From positions 33,787-97,786 of the forward strand of contig JAJNBJ010000025.1 of assembly GCA_021155965.1 (NCBI GenBank): a stretch of DNA of 64,000 nucleotides, in the 5' to 3' direction. The stretch's first letter is position 1. Every line of letters starts with the position of its first letter. Below, one piece after another: positions 36,401-44,153 of the stretch. The DNA is from Flavipsychrobacter sp. Lineage in GTDB: Bacteria > Bacteroidota > Bacteroidia > Chitinophagales > Chitinophagaceae. The notes beneath the pieces were generated by a model. It did not search any database. It had not been told where the DNA came from and worked only from the letters and a program-made list of their open reading frames with translations. The position numbers and the translations under genes were made by a program.

Positions 36401-39400
36401 GCCGCCGGTTGTGCCGTTGTCAAGCCATGTTGTTGAGGATAGACAAAGGTTATCGGGGCCGGTTATCGGCGCAATGCCGGTAACGTTCTGGGCAGTATTG
36501 GTTATCACCGGTTCGTTGTCATCAAAATAAATGGCAGCGGTGTTGGGTATTATCGTGCCATCTGCAATGCCGGGTTTGGTCTTGATGTTGTAGATGATCA
36601 TGCCCTGGCATTGGCCATGGTGGCTGCTGTCCAGGAGCTTAATGCCAGGGAAGTCGAATTTCGCGATCTGGTAGGGGCCGTCTTTAATAAGGGCAATATT
36701 CATGGCTGCCGTAGCTACTTCTATTTCCAGGGTGTTGATGTCCAGGTCGTTGGACAGGGTGTCCATTACATGGATGTTATGGGCTGTATCGTTCCCGGTG
36801 TTTTCAAATCGTATGGTGTACTGCAGTTTGGTGCAGGGCAGCACATAGCCTTCGGGAGATACCGCTATATCGTTGGGGTCCCATGAAGATTTTACTGTGT
36901 CTTTACGGGTGCGTACATTATTATTGGTATCTATCTCGCCTGCAGGCGCCAAGGTCACATATGTCGAGCGCACTGTCTCCCCAGGTATCAGCCAGAAACT
37001 GAAGCCGCTTGGTGTTTCAAGCCAGTAGTTGATAACTGCAGTTGCTGTGCCGCCGGATGATATGTTGGCAAGCAGCCAGGTAATTGTTGAATCAGTGTAA
37101 GAAATGGGGGTTGGCCGTGTAGGGTAATGGGAGTAATAGCGGTACCTCCGGTCGTGGTGTAAAGTCACAACTGCATCTTGTGCAGTACAGAATGTATTGG
37201 AAACTGTAATAGTACCCTGCTGTGCATGCCTGCCAACTTTTAAGCTTGTGTGTTGTACAAGATCAAACGAGCTGCCGGTTCCTGATGCGCAGCCAAAGCC
37301 TATATATTTCGTATCGTAGATATTTACTGTTGCAAGTATTGTCTCGCTCAGTGTACCGCCCACAGGGCAGGTCGGGGTCATTCCGGCAGGGTGGGATTCT
37401 ATCCTGTAGGTATATATGGTGCCTGCAGGGCCGAATGCCTTATAATAAAACCCGCTGGTAGTGCTTATGGTATCCACGGGTACGCCATTCGAGTCTATTA
37501 CAACCTTTACAGCCATCGTCATTTGTTTATCACCGGCATCGAATGTACAGTTGTTGTTGGCATCTACATAGAATTTAACCGGCAAAGTGCGGCAATGCCT
37601 GTGTTCGTGCGAAAATGTGATTGAGTCCTGCGGCACGGTCCCCATATACAGCACCTGCTTGATGTTATAAGTTCCCGGCGCACTGTAGGAGTGGGGCACA
37701 TGCGCGTCATATATCCATGATGCTGTTAATGGTGTATTTACCGAAGTGCCATCACCAAACCAGGTGGTTACGTTGAATGATGGGGAGAAGCCGCAGGCGC
37801 TGATGTAAAAGTCAGGGTTAGTGCATGCAGCATCAGGGGTTATAACGCTATGGGATGCGATGGTTGCGCGCACATTGACAAATTGGGTGGTGGAATAGTC
37901 GTACAGGCTTGTGGTAGGGCAAGTTACCTTGCACCGGAAGTATTGCGGGTTGGTGAGGCGGCTTGAGTACGAGGTGCTTGTGGCCCCGGCAATATCTGCA
38001 AAAGTAGTGCCATCCGTAGAGTTTTGCCATTGGTAAGTAATGGCGCAGCCCAAAGTTGCACCTGAAAGGCTGAGGGTCATGGTGTCGTCATAGCATATAG
38101 TTGACGCATTCGGAGTTGTAGTTCCGCCGCTTGGTGTGCCGGTGCAGGTGGCGGGGATGACGTTTACTGTTTGGGTACGTTGGCAACCTGTTGATGAAAG
38201 GGTATAACTAATGTAAGCAGTACCTGAAGAAGCACCAAAAATAATGCCTGCCGAGGGGTTAATGGTAGCAGTGGCGACGGGCGTGCAGCTCCATATACCT
38301 CCACTTGGGGAGCCAAACATATGTATGGAATTGCCCACGCATACGGAAGGAGAACCGATAATTATAGGCAAAGGGTTAACAGTGATAACCCTTGCGCTAT
38401 TGCAGCCGGTGCCCATTGTATAAGTTACCATACCGGTACCCGTGGCTACTCCTGTAACAATTCCTGTACTTGAACCAATTGTGAAAGATGCAGAACTACT
38501 GCTCCATATGCCACCAGTAGAGGCGCATGTAAGAGTTGTTGTGTGGCCTGTACAAACCAATCCTGTTCCGGTTATTGGTAATGGCAAGGAATTAGCCGTA
38601 ACCACTTTCGTTACATTACAACCTGTCCCCAGCGAGTAAGTAATAGTAGCGGTGCCGGCAGATACGCTTGTCACCATACCGCTTGCCGAACCAACAGTAG
38701 CTATAGCCACATTGCTGCTGGTCCACACACCACCGGCAACAGCATTGTTTAATAAAATTGTTGAGCCTGTGCATAAACTGGAAGGGCCTGCAATAGCTGT
38801 TGGGGTAGTGGACACCGTTACTGTTTTAATAGCCACGCACCCTCCTGAAGTAGTTATAGTGGCTACACCCAGAGACATGCCTGTTACAACACCGGATGTT
38901 GGGTTTACTGTGCATATTGCCGGGTTACTGCTGCTCCATGTGCCTGTGCCTGTTAAGGTAATATCAGAACCTACGCATACAGCAGAAGGGCCGCTTATTG
39001 CAGGGGTGGGGTTTAAAGTTGTGCTGCCAAGCATTGATCTTGTGCATCCTGTTGTGGTGTTTGTGCCTACAGCGGTATATATGCCAGCAGTTTGAGGGCC
39101 AAAATTAAGAACCGTGCCAAGTCCTGTCATGGGCATTCCCACTAGTGCCGCTCCCCTGTACAAGTGGTAGGTGGCACCAATATCCGATCCTGAAAGTGTT
39201 ATACTGCTTCCTGTACAGCCGCCGCCTCCTGCGCTCAAGGTATAAGCAGTGGGCAGTGAGTTAACAGACACATTTACAGAGCCGGTCATGGTACTCGAAC
39301 AACCGGTAAGAGGGCTATATGCCATTACGGTATAGTTTCCGGTAGATGTAAGCAACCCAAAAGTTATTGCAGAACCGGTGCCTGGAAGTGGCACACCTAT

Positions 39401-39796
39401 GTTTATACCGGCATGACGCAATTGGTATTCTATTCCAACGTAAGAGATATTGCATCCAATATTCACGCCGCTTCCTCCTGCGCAATAGCTGCCGCCGCCC
39501 GTTACCGCGCTTGCAGGAGGCAAAGCATTCACTATAATGGTAGCTGTCGCATACTCGATGCCAACAATGTAGGTAATGGTTACTGTGCCCGCACCTACAC
39601 CTGAAACACTGCCTGTTGCACTATTAATGGTTGCTATTGCGGTGTTACTGCTTGTCCACGTGCCACCGGGGGTGGCATCGGTAAGTGTAACAGTGCCGCC
39701 TGCACAAACACTGGTTGGGCCAACTATGGGGTCTACAACAGCAAAAGAAGAAAGGGAAAACAATAGCGCTATGGCTAGAATGCAGAATTGCTTCAT
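33419..39796 (-). CDS. Giant T9SS-exported protein with 14 Big-like repeats and a DUF7619-like domain
   Basis: The 2125-residue protein has a signal peptide (MKQFCILAIALLFSLSSFA) and about 14 bacterial Ig-like (Big2-type) repeats of 70-75 residues with the pattern P.I.G...LC.G....L.......GTWSSSN..VATI...G.V.G...G...ITY....GC (about five before and nine after the middle). Two V(T/S)GGGSYC-type repeats, like those of the 1308-8360 protein, sit near the N-terminus and one near the C-terminus. The middle holds an Ig/PKD segment and a DUF7619-like conserved beta domain (residues about 965-1100; SWDPNDIAVSPEGYV, YTIRFENTGNDTA). Two Ig-like YQW.INGLP/YQWLINGIP domains and a T9SS sorting domain (NIYPNPNKGSFSIKGF to THFIVEK) end it. 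Likely a cell-surface or matrix adhesin. It shares C-terminal architecture with the other giant protein, so both probably descend from one family. Confidence 0.88.
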   Translation of the reverse strand: MKQFCILAIALLFSLSSFAVVDPIVGPTSVCAGGTVTLTDATPGGTWTSSNTAIATINSATGSVSGVGAGTVTITYIVGIEYATATIIVNALPPASAVTGGGSYCAGGSGVNIGCNISYVGIEYQLRHAGINIGVPLPGTGSAITFGLLTSTGNYTVMAYSPLTGCSSTMTGSVNVSVNSLPTAYTLSAGGGGCTGSSITLSGSDIGATYHLYRGAALVGMPMTGLGTVLNFGPQTAGIYTAVGTNTTTGCTRSMLGSTTLNPTPAISGPSAVCVGSDITLTGTGTWSSSNPAICTVNPTSGVVTGMSLGVATITTSGGCVAIKTVTVSTTPTAIAGPSSLCTGSTILLNNAVAGGVWTSSNVAIATVGSASGMVTSVSAGTATITYSLGTGCNVTKVVTANSLPLPITGTGLVCTGHTTTLTCASTGGIWSSSSASFTIGSSTGIVTGVATGTGMVTYTMGTGCNSARVITVNPLPIIIGSPSVCVGNSIHMFGSPSGGIWSCTPVATATINPSAGIIFGASSGTAYISYTLSSTGCQRTQTVNVIPATCTGTPSGGTTTPNASTICYDDTMTLSLSGATLGCAITYQWQNSTDGTTFADIAGATSTSYSSRLTNPQYFRCKVTCPTTSLYDYSTTQFVNVRATIASHSVITPDAACTNPDFYISACGFSPSFNVTTWFGDGTSVNTPLTASWIYDAHVPHSYSAPGTYNIKQVLYMGTVPQDSITFSHEHRHCRTLPVKFYVDANNNCTFDAGDKQMTMAVKVVIDSNGVPVDTISTTSGFYYKAFGPAGTIYTYRIESHPAGMTPTCPVGGTLSETILATVNIYDTKYIGFGCASGTGSSFDLVQHTSLKVGRHAQQGTITVSNTFCTAQDAVVTLHHDRRYRYYSHYPTRPTPISYTDSTITWLLANISSGGTATAVINYWLETPSGFSFWLIPGETVRSTYVTLAPAGEIDTNNNVRTRKDTVKSSWDPNDIAVSPEGYVLPCTKLQYTIRFENTGNDTAHNIHVMDTLSNDLDINTLEIEVATAAMNIALIKDGPYQIAKFDFPGIKLLDSSHHGQCQGMIIYNIKTKPGIADGTIIPNTAAIYFDDNEPVITNTAQNVTGIAPITGPDNLCLSSTTWLDNGTTGGIWSSANTGIATIGSSTGMVTGSTAGTVAISYTAGNECGSRSATTTISVNTTPAPITGTAGVCLGVDAPFGSTTTGGTWSISNPTAATINASTGLVSGLTADTATITYTLTGSCQTTRVITINTSPAIITGTDALCNGTTTTLSDVTPSGTWSSSNTTVATVNSSGMITTGSAGVAAIAYTLANGCSAAHTITVFATPAAISGTPILCSGTSTTLTDATAAGTWSSSNTSVATINASSGLVNGIAGGITTITYAITAGATTCATTRIITVNPSPSPVLGTASLCSGTTATLTNGTGAGTWASSNPAVANIGAATGVVIGGSAGVSVISYTLSTGCNATRAIIVHPTPAPISGSSAICNGTTTTLTSTTPSGTWSAGSSVATIDASGVLTAASVGTVNITYALGTSCSVSKTITINPLPASITGTDALCSGAYAIYTNGTPAGTWSAGGSPLVSIGATTGYVTGIAAGVASITYTLGTGCKVVKPVTVNATPAPITGAGPLCSGNTATLSDATTGGAWHSSSTSVATINATSGLLTGITGGVTTITYLMSTGCSSTAIVTIHPTPTPIAGAGSVCEGTTTTLTDAVPGGTWSGSSSVASVGAASGIVTGIAPGTVSITYATGLGCTVTKLLTVNPQPSVFSTTGGGAYCSGDAGALIGLSNSAAGVNYFVYRGSTATGPFAGTGTALSFGYHTIAGTYTISAVNTTTACQKNMPDSAVVTITPSVTPSVSMLTVPGIDICEGIPVNFSSTSINGGAIPAYQWIINGLPVATSSTYTFYPANGDVVKVKLTSNATCARPDTAIATVAMTVHKNGPLTVSVNASPGLYVAVGETVTFTANVPAGSTAISYQWLINGIPVPGATNSTYITNVLFHGDIVTCEVDDNGPCTTDGSSSVTVTLNTVGITPIPGNGLVNIYPNPNKGSFSIKGFLPGIDNEEVAIRVTDVLGRVVHQENIVAVNGNIDAAITMGNTIAGGVYVLSLQSGQQKTNTHFIVEK

Positions 39797-39924
39797 AAGG
39801 TAAGTGTGTTTAAGTGTTAATTAATATAACTTCTATAGGATAGGCGTAAAAGATAGGTAATATGTTAGGAAAGTCGAAGTATTTTTTAATGTGAAATATA
39901 ATACTGCGAGAGAATTTGCCGCAT

Positions 39925-39972
39925 TCTAAAAAATAGTTTCACGATCTGCTAAATAATAGGACTCATTGTGAG
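39925..39972. repeat. 48-bp repeat, copy 1
   Basis: TCTAAAAAATAGTTTCACGA to ACTCATTGTGAG. A second copy with a handful of substitutions is at 40406-40453 in the same orientation. Confidence 0.75.
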
Positions 39973-40001
39973 AATCAATTTGGTTCCACCACAATCATAA
40001 A
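39970..40001. repeat. 32-bp repeat, copy 1
   Basis: GAGAATCAATTTGGTTCCAC followed by CACAATCATAAA; recurs at 40815-40846 with two differences. Here it directly follows the 48-bp repeat; at the second site it stands apart. Confidence 0.75.
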
Positions 40002-40066
40002 TAAACGACAATAATACACTGTTGCGAACACTACATGTCATTACCCCTCCGGGCAATCTCTAAAAC

Positions 40067-40141
40067 CATTTAAACATTAAAAAACGGCATGGACTTTGCG
40101 TGCTTTGCGTATCCTTTGCGCCTTTGCGTGAAAATTTCAAT
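40067..40141. repeat. Dispersed 75-bp repeat, copy B (CTTTGCG family)
   Basis: 73 of 75 positions match copy A at 8425-8499, same orientation. Copy A lies just behind the first giant adhesin gene; copy B lies just in front of the second one. Confidence 0.85.
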
Positions 40142-40159
40142 GCCGGTTTTTTATGGTCA

Positions 40160-40366
40160 TTTAAGTCGGTAGGACTTAAACGTTAGTAACTGCCAGTGAA
40201 ACTGGCGGAAAACAGATACAGAAGGCCGGCCCCGGAGTGGCGAATGTAGTTGGAAAATTTGGGAAGTCCTTACATCAATGACATTGTCAGTAGGGGTAAA
40301 ATGTTTGTAGCCCCTGGTGAAACCAGGGGTAAAATTGCCCCACCACACGCACCCCGTAGTGGGTGC
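40160..40366. repeat. Row of four hairpins
   Basis: Stems: TTTAAGTC/GACTTAAA (40160-40180, loop GGTAG), GCCAGT/ACTGGC (40192-40206, loop GAA), CCCCTGG/CCAGGGG (40311-40329, loop TGAAA), GCACCC/GGGTGC (40349-40366). Loops of the GTGAAAC or GTAG type recur. No T run follows any except distantly, so these are not ordinary terminators; a structured dispersed repeat is more likely. Confidence 0.65.
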
Positions 40367-40405
40367 AACTATTCGCTACGTGATTTTTTATTATTTTACA
40401 TAAAG

Positions 40406-40453
40406 TCTAAAAAATAATTTCACAATCAGCTAAATAAAAGAACTCATGGTGAG
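40406..40453. repeat. 48-bp repeat, copy 2
   Basis: TCTAAAAAATAATTTCACAA to ACTCATGGTGAG; same orientation as copy 1 at 39925-39972. Confidence 0.75.
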
Positions 40454-40663
40454 CCGCCGAACCATGACTGCTGATTGAATGAGGTTTTAGACCCAATCCC
40501 AATCCCAATCTGGTTTAAGTCTTCAAGACTTAAATCCCAAATCAAAAGCAGGTCTGCGACCGGCAATAGCAAGATCTGCCCGATCGTGATTCAAAAAAAA
40601 AATCACCCCTCTATAAACACCCCTGGATCACCCACAGCGCTTGCCCACAGCGGAAACTATTTT

Positions 40664-40717
40664 CCTTGACGGTACTGAATTGGTACCGTCAAGGTACAGA
40701 AAACTGTACCGTCATGG
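40664..40717. repeat. REP-like palindrome, GACGGTAC family, copy 2 plus a half copy
   Basis: CCTTGACGGTAC, loop TGAATTG, GTACCGTCAAGG (40664-40694), followed after TACAGAAAACT by an extra right arm GTACCGTCATGG (40706-40717). The extra arm matches the copy-1 arm exactly, so the site looks like two palindromes partly merged. Confidence 0.8.
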
Positions 40718-40814
40718 TTTTTTAATTTTTTTCGCAAAAAGATCATACAGAACTTTACACACTCGCCCGCCGGAGCTTTTTCAGCGAAGGAGGGGTTACA
40801 ACCCGCTTCATCCT

Positions 40815-40846
40815 GAGAATCAATTTGGTTGCATCACAATCATAAA
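40815..40846. repeat. 32-bp repeat, copy 2
   Basis: GAGAATCAATTTGGTTGCAT followed by CACAATCATAAA; see copy 1 at 39970-40001. Confidence 0.75.
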
Positions 40847-41071
40847 GAAAATGACAAGTATATTGCCGATGCTGAAATATAAATATAAAGATGCGTATTC
40901 CCCCTTGCCGAGCAGGTGTGTGCGGGGGCGAAGGGGGTGGTCGCAGACCGGGGGATGTTCTGCTCGCGATGGATTAACGGGTATTGATTCAAAAGCTAAG
41001 ACTTCTCTGGCAGCAATCAGACCACATGTCTCTGCGCTTTTGCAGTTTAAAATTTATAAATCAGGGCCTTA

Positions 41072-41205
41072 TTGATAATCAATCAAAAACTGTGCAAAAT
41101 ATGCGCAAATAGTGCGCAAAAATAAATGTAAAAAATAATTAGGGTCAATGGCTTATACATATGGTTGTTGTTACAAAAAAAATAGAAAAAATGAGCAAAA
41201 GAAAC
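41072..41205. repeat. Interspersed AT-rich element, copy 2
   Basis: Same order of blocks as 21979-22112: TTGATAATCAATC, GTGCAAAA, GCGCAAATAGTGCGCAAA, TAAATGTA, AAAATAATT, then an A-rich tail with AAAATGAGCAAAAG. It ends about 100 bp before ffh. Confidence 0.6.
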
Positions 41206-41309
41206 CGCAAAAAAAGATACTTTTTATTTTTTCAGTTAACTTCGCACTCCATTTTATGTAGATCGGGTAACTTTTTACTTTATACTTTCGACTTTATACT
41301 AATAAGAAA

Positions 41310-42656
41310 ATGTTTGATAATTTAAGTGAGCGGTTAGAATCCGCGTTTAAGCAGCTAAAAGGCGAAGGCAGGATAAATGAGATAAACGTAGCTACCACGG
41401 TAAAAGAGATACGCCGTGCCCTGGTAGATGCGGATGTGAACTATAAAATTGCCAAAGAATTTACCGATAAGGTAAAAGACAAGGCAATGGGCGAGAAGGT
41501 GCTTACATCAGTTAGCCCCGGCCAGTTGATGGTGAAGATAGTGAAGGACGAACTGGCAGAACTGATGGGTGGCAGGGAAGAAGAGCTGAGCCTGTTAGGC
41601 AAGCCTACCATTATTCTTATTGCAGGTTTGCAAGGTTCAGGTAAAACTACATTCTCGGGCAAGCTGGCTAATTTCCTCAAGACTAAAAAAGGCCGTCATC
41701 CGTTGTTGGTTGCAGCAGACATTTACCGCCCTGCGGCTATGGAGCAGCTCCGTGTGCTGGGTGAGCAGATAAAAGTGCCTGTATTTATTGAGCAGGAGAA
41801 TAAAGATGCAGTATCTATTGCCAATAACGCAATAGCCCATGCCAAACAGAATAACCACAATGTTGTTATCATAGATACTGCGGGCCGCCTTGCAATAGAT
41901 GAGGTGATGATGCAGGAAGTAGCGAACATCAAATCTGCTGTAAAGCCCGACGAAATTCTGTTCGTTGTTGATTCAATGACAGGCCAGGATGCGGTGAACA
42001 CTGCCAAGGCTTTCAACGACCGCCTCGATTTTACCGGTGTGGTGCTCACCAAGCTGGATGGTGATACGCGTGGTGGTGCCGCGCTCTCTATTAAGTACAC
42101 GGTCGACAAGCCCATCAAGTTTGTGAGCATGGGCGAGAAGCTGGATGCGCTCGATGTGTTCTATCCTGAACGTATGGCACAGCGTATCCTGGGCATGGGC
42201 GATATTACCACATTGGTGGAGCGTGCCCAGGCACAGTTTGATGAGGTGCAGGCAAAGAAGCTGGAAAAAAAGATACGCGCCAACAAATTCGACTTCGAAG
42301 ATTTTAAAGAACAATTGCAGCAGATAAAGAAAATGGGTAACATTAAGGACCTGCTGGCAATGATACCGGGTGTGGGCAAAGCAATAAAAGACATAGACAT
42401 TTCAGACGATGCGTTTAAAGGTATTGAAGCTATAATTAACTCGATGACACCTTTTGAGCGTGCTAACCCTGATGTTATTGATGGCAGCCGCCGTAAGCGT
42501 ATTGCTAAAGGTTGCGGTAAAGACATTAACGAGGTAAACGCCTTCATGAAACAGTTCGAACAGATGAAGCAGATGATGGGCATGATGAATAAAATGAAAG
42601 GCGGCGGCATGGGCATGGGCATGGGTATGCCCGGAATGATGCCGGGACGGAGGTAG
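41310..42656 (+). CDS. ffh: Signal recognition particle protein Ffh
   Basis: The 448-residue protein has the SRP54 N domain, the G domain with P-loop GLQGSGKTTFSGKLA, DTAGRLAIDE, TKLDGDTRGGAALS, and the methionine-rich M domain (KKMGNIKDLLAMIPGVGKAIK, then RIAKGCGKDINEVNAFMKQFEQM) ending in a Met-Gly tail (MGMGMGMPGMMPGRR). With the small SRP RNA it binds signal sequences on ribosomes and delivers them to FtsY at the membrane. Length is standard. It stands alone; FtsY is not in the window. Confidence 0.97.
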   Translation: MFDNLSERLESAFKQLKGEGRINEINVATTVKEIRRALVDADVNYKIAKEFTDKVKDKAMGEKVLTSVSPGQLMVKIVKDELAELMGGREEELSLLGKPTIILIAGLQGSGKTTFSGKLANFLKTKKGRHPLLVAADIYRPAAMEQLRVLGEQIKVPVFIEQENKDAVSIANNAIAHAKQNNHNVVIIDTAGRLAIDEVMMQEVANIKSAVKPDEILFVVDSMTGQDAVNTAKAFNDRLDFTGVVLTKLDGDTRGGAALSIKYTVDKPIKFVSMGEKLDALDVFYPERMAQRILGMGDITTLVERAQAQFDEVQAKKLEKKIRANKFDFEDFKEQLQQIKKMGNIKDLLAMIPGVGKAIKDIDISDDAFKGIEAIINSMTPFERANPDVIDGSRRKRIAKGCGKDINEVNAFMKQFEQMKQMMGMMNKMKGGGMGMGMGMPGMMPGRR

Positions 42657-42734
42657 CTACTTATTGGCTTAATTTGGTACGCTTTTGCGCCTTTGCGAGA
42701 AATTACTATTTTGTATTCGTAAAATTCAAAGATT

Positions 42735-43040
42735 ATGATGATAGAACGCAACGAATTCCGCATCAAGTTTGGAAAAATGAAGGATGCGCTTGCATTATGG
42801 AATGAGATACTTACAGAATTCAAAAACGCACCTGATAAGTTACATGTTCGGGTGCTTACAGACCTCACCGGACCAGCATATACGCTTGTTCTGGAAATTG
42901 AGATACGCGATTTTATCCATCTTGGATTTAAGAATTACCAATGGATGACCAAAACAAAGGTCGGGGAACTATACCAAAAGTTTGTCCCATTATGTGAGAG
43001 TTCTGTACGCACGCTTTACAAGGTAGAGTCAGAAATTTAA
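42735..43040 (+). CDS. Small NIPSNAP/dimeric alpha-beta-barrel-like protein
   Basis: The 101-residue protein begins MMIERNEFRIKFGKMKDALALWNEILTEFKN and continues KLHVRVLTDLTGPAYTLVLEIEIRDF, a beta-alpha-beta-beta pattern in which a tracking helix (GKMKDALALW) is followed by TGPAYTLVLE. That pattern is seen in small ferredoxin-like dimeric barrels (NIPSNAP, ABM, Dabb). No catalytic residue can be assigned and the family call is tentative. It starts with two ATG codons (42735 and 42738). It reads toward the YeiH gene. Confidence 0.6.
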   Translation: MMIERNEFRIKFGKMKDALALWNEILTEFKNAPDKLHVRVLTDLTGPAYTLVLEIEIRDFIHLGFKNYQWMTKTKVGELYQKFVPLCESSVRTLYKVESEI

Positions 43041-43095
43041 TGTGGCAAGAATGTGATGGAATGCGATAATGTGGAACACTTTGTCGCATTTTTAA

Positions 43096-44067
43096 TTAGA
43101 TCAGTCCTTTAATTACGAACAACGACGTTCCGCCAATAATTATCCATAGCAGCACACCCTGTAATATCGGCCGCCAGCCCACCTGTTTCAGCGTATTCAA
43201 CGACAGGCCCGAACCGATGAGAAAGAGTGTTACCACCAAACCCTTCCGTCCGAAAAGATAAGCCCACTGGAATAGTGAGTGTTCACCAATGTTGTTATTT
43301 AATACAGGGAAATGGAGTGGTAGATAGGTAGAGATAAGAATAGCAATGATAAAGTAGAAAATGAAATAGGGTATTTTGATCTTACCCGTGTTCTTTTGAA
43401 AGTACGCTATTATGAGCGTAAGCGGGATGATCCATAATGCGCGCTCCAGTTTAATGGTGGTAGCTATTTTCAATGCTTCCTCGCTATACTTGCTGGCGGC
43501 TCCCACCACCGAACTGGTGTCGTGTATCGCAATGGCGCACCACGTGCCGAATTGTTGGTCGGTAAGGTTTAAATAATTGCCCAACACCGGGAAGATGAAC
43601 AGGGCTATAGAGTTAAGTATGAACACTGTGCCCAGCGATACGCTTATCTGTTCATCATTGGCTTTTATTACAGGTGCAACTGCTGCAATGGCGCTGCCAC
43701 CACAAATGGCGGTACCGTTAGAAATAAGTAATGAGGTATTCTTGTCTATTTTCAGTTGCCTGCCAATGATCCAGCCAGCCAGCAGTGTAACGCCTATAGT
43801 CGCTACAGTGAAAACGAACCCTTCCTTGCCTGCCTGCATAGCATGCTCAAAATTCATTTTGAACCCAAGGCACACAACAGATACCTGCAGCAACAGGGTA
43901 GTGGCCTTTTTGTTTATTTTAATGAACGGATTGCCAATTACAAAAGCTATTACCAGCCCGGTAAGCAATGCGAATGGTGGATCGAGAAATATAGTGCATG
44001 CTATTACGCACACCAGGAATATAAGCTGCCTGTAAGTTTCAGGTATAGTAAGTAGTGGTGTGCGCAT
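43096..44067 (-). CDS. YeiH/UPF0324 family membrane transporter
   Basis: The 323-residue protein has about ten membrane segments and the UPF0324 (Cons_hypoth698) hallmarks: VSVVCLGFKMNFEHAMQAGKEG, NGTAICGGSAIAAVAPVIKA, VFILNSIALFIFPVLG, FGTWCAIAIHDTSSVVGAAS and FLIGSGLSLNTLK. YeiH relatives are annotated as putative sulfate or taurine-sulfonate-linked exporters. The GT.ICGGSAI and HDTSSVVGA repeats are probably the substrate-site elements of an inverted-repeat fold. No LysR regulator is next to it, unlike yeiH in E. coli. Confidence 0.88.
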   Translation of the reverse strand: MRTPLLTIPETYRQLIFLVCVIACTIFLDPPFALLTGLVIAFVIGNPFIKINKKATTLLLQVSVVCLGFKMNFEHAMQAGKEGFVFTVATIGVTLLAGWIIGRQLKIDKNTSLLISNGTAICGGSAIAAVAPVIKANDEQISVSLGTVFILNSIALFIFPVLGNYLNLTDQQFGTWCAIAIHDTSSVVGAASKYSEEALKIATTIKLERALWIIPLTLIIAYFQKNTGKIKIPYFIFYFIIAILISTYLPLHFPVLNNNIGEHSLFQWAYLFGRKGLVVTLFLIGSGLSLNTLKQVGWRPILQGVLLWIIIGGTSLFVIKGLI

Positions 44068-44153
44068 TATTATTGGTCCATCTCCATTAGAGACGTGCCA
44101 AAGATAATAGGAGCAACAAAGATTTTATAATGTTTATTTTTGACTATACACCA

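Larger units (their letters stand above)
39797..41309. other. 1.5-kb non-coding, repeat-rich region
   Basis: Between the 5' end of the giant adhesin gene and ffh no believable gene is seen; the longest open frame (144 codons from 40641) runs through hairpins and repeats and has no protein-like pattern. The region holds the dispersed 75-bp repeat (copy B), two copies of a 48-bp repeat, two copies of a 32-bp repeat, a row of four hairpins, two GACGGTAC palindromes and the AT-rich interspersed element copy 2. It looks like a trap for repeats, or the remains of a mobile element. Confidence 0.75.

Noticed and set aside
33860..39803. Many open frames on the plus strand inside the second giant adhesin gene
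   Set aside because: They are shadows created by the repeated Ser/Thr/Gly/Ala codons of the minus-strand gene.
40641..41075. 144-codon open frame upstream of ffh
   Set aside because: It runs through the GACGGTAC palindrome, the 32-bp repeat and a GC-rich hairpin, has no protein-like pattern or start signal, and its amino-acid make-up is that of random sequence.
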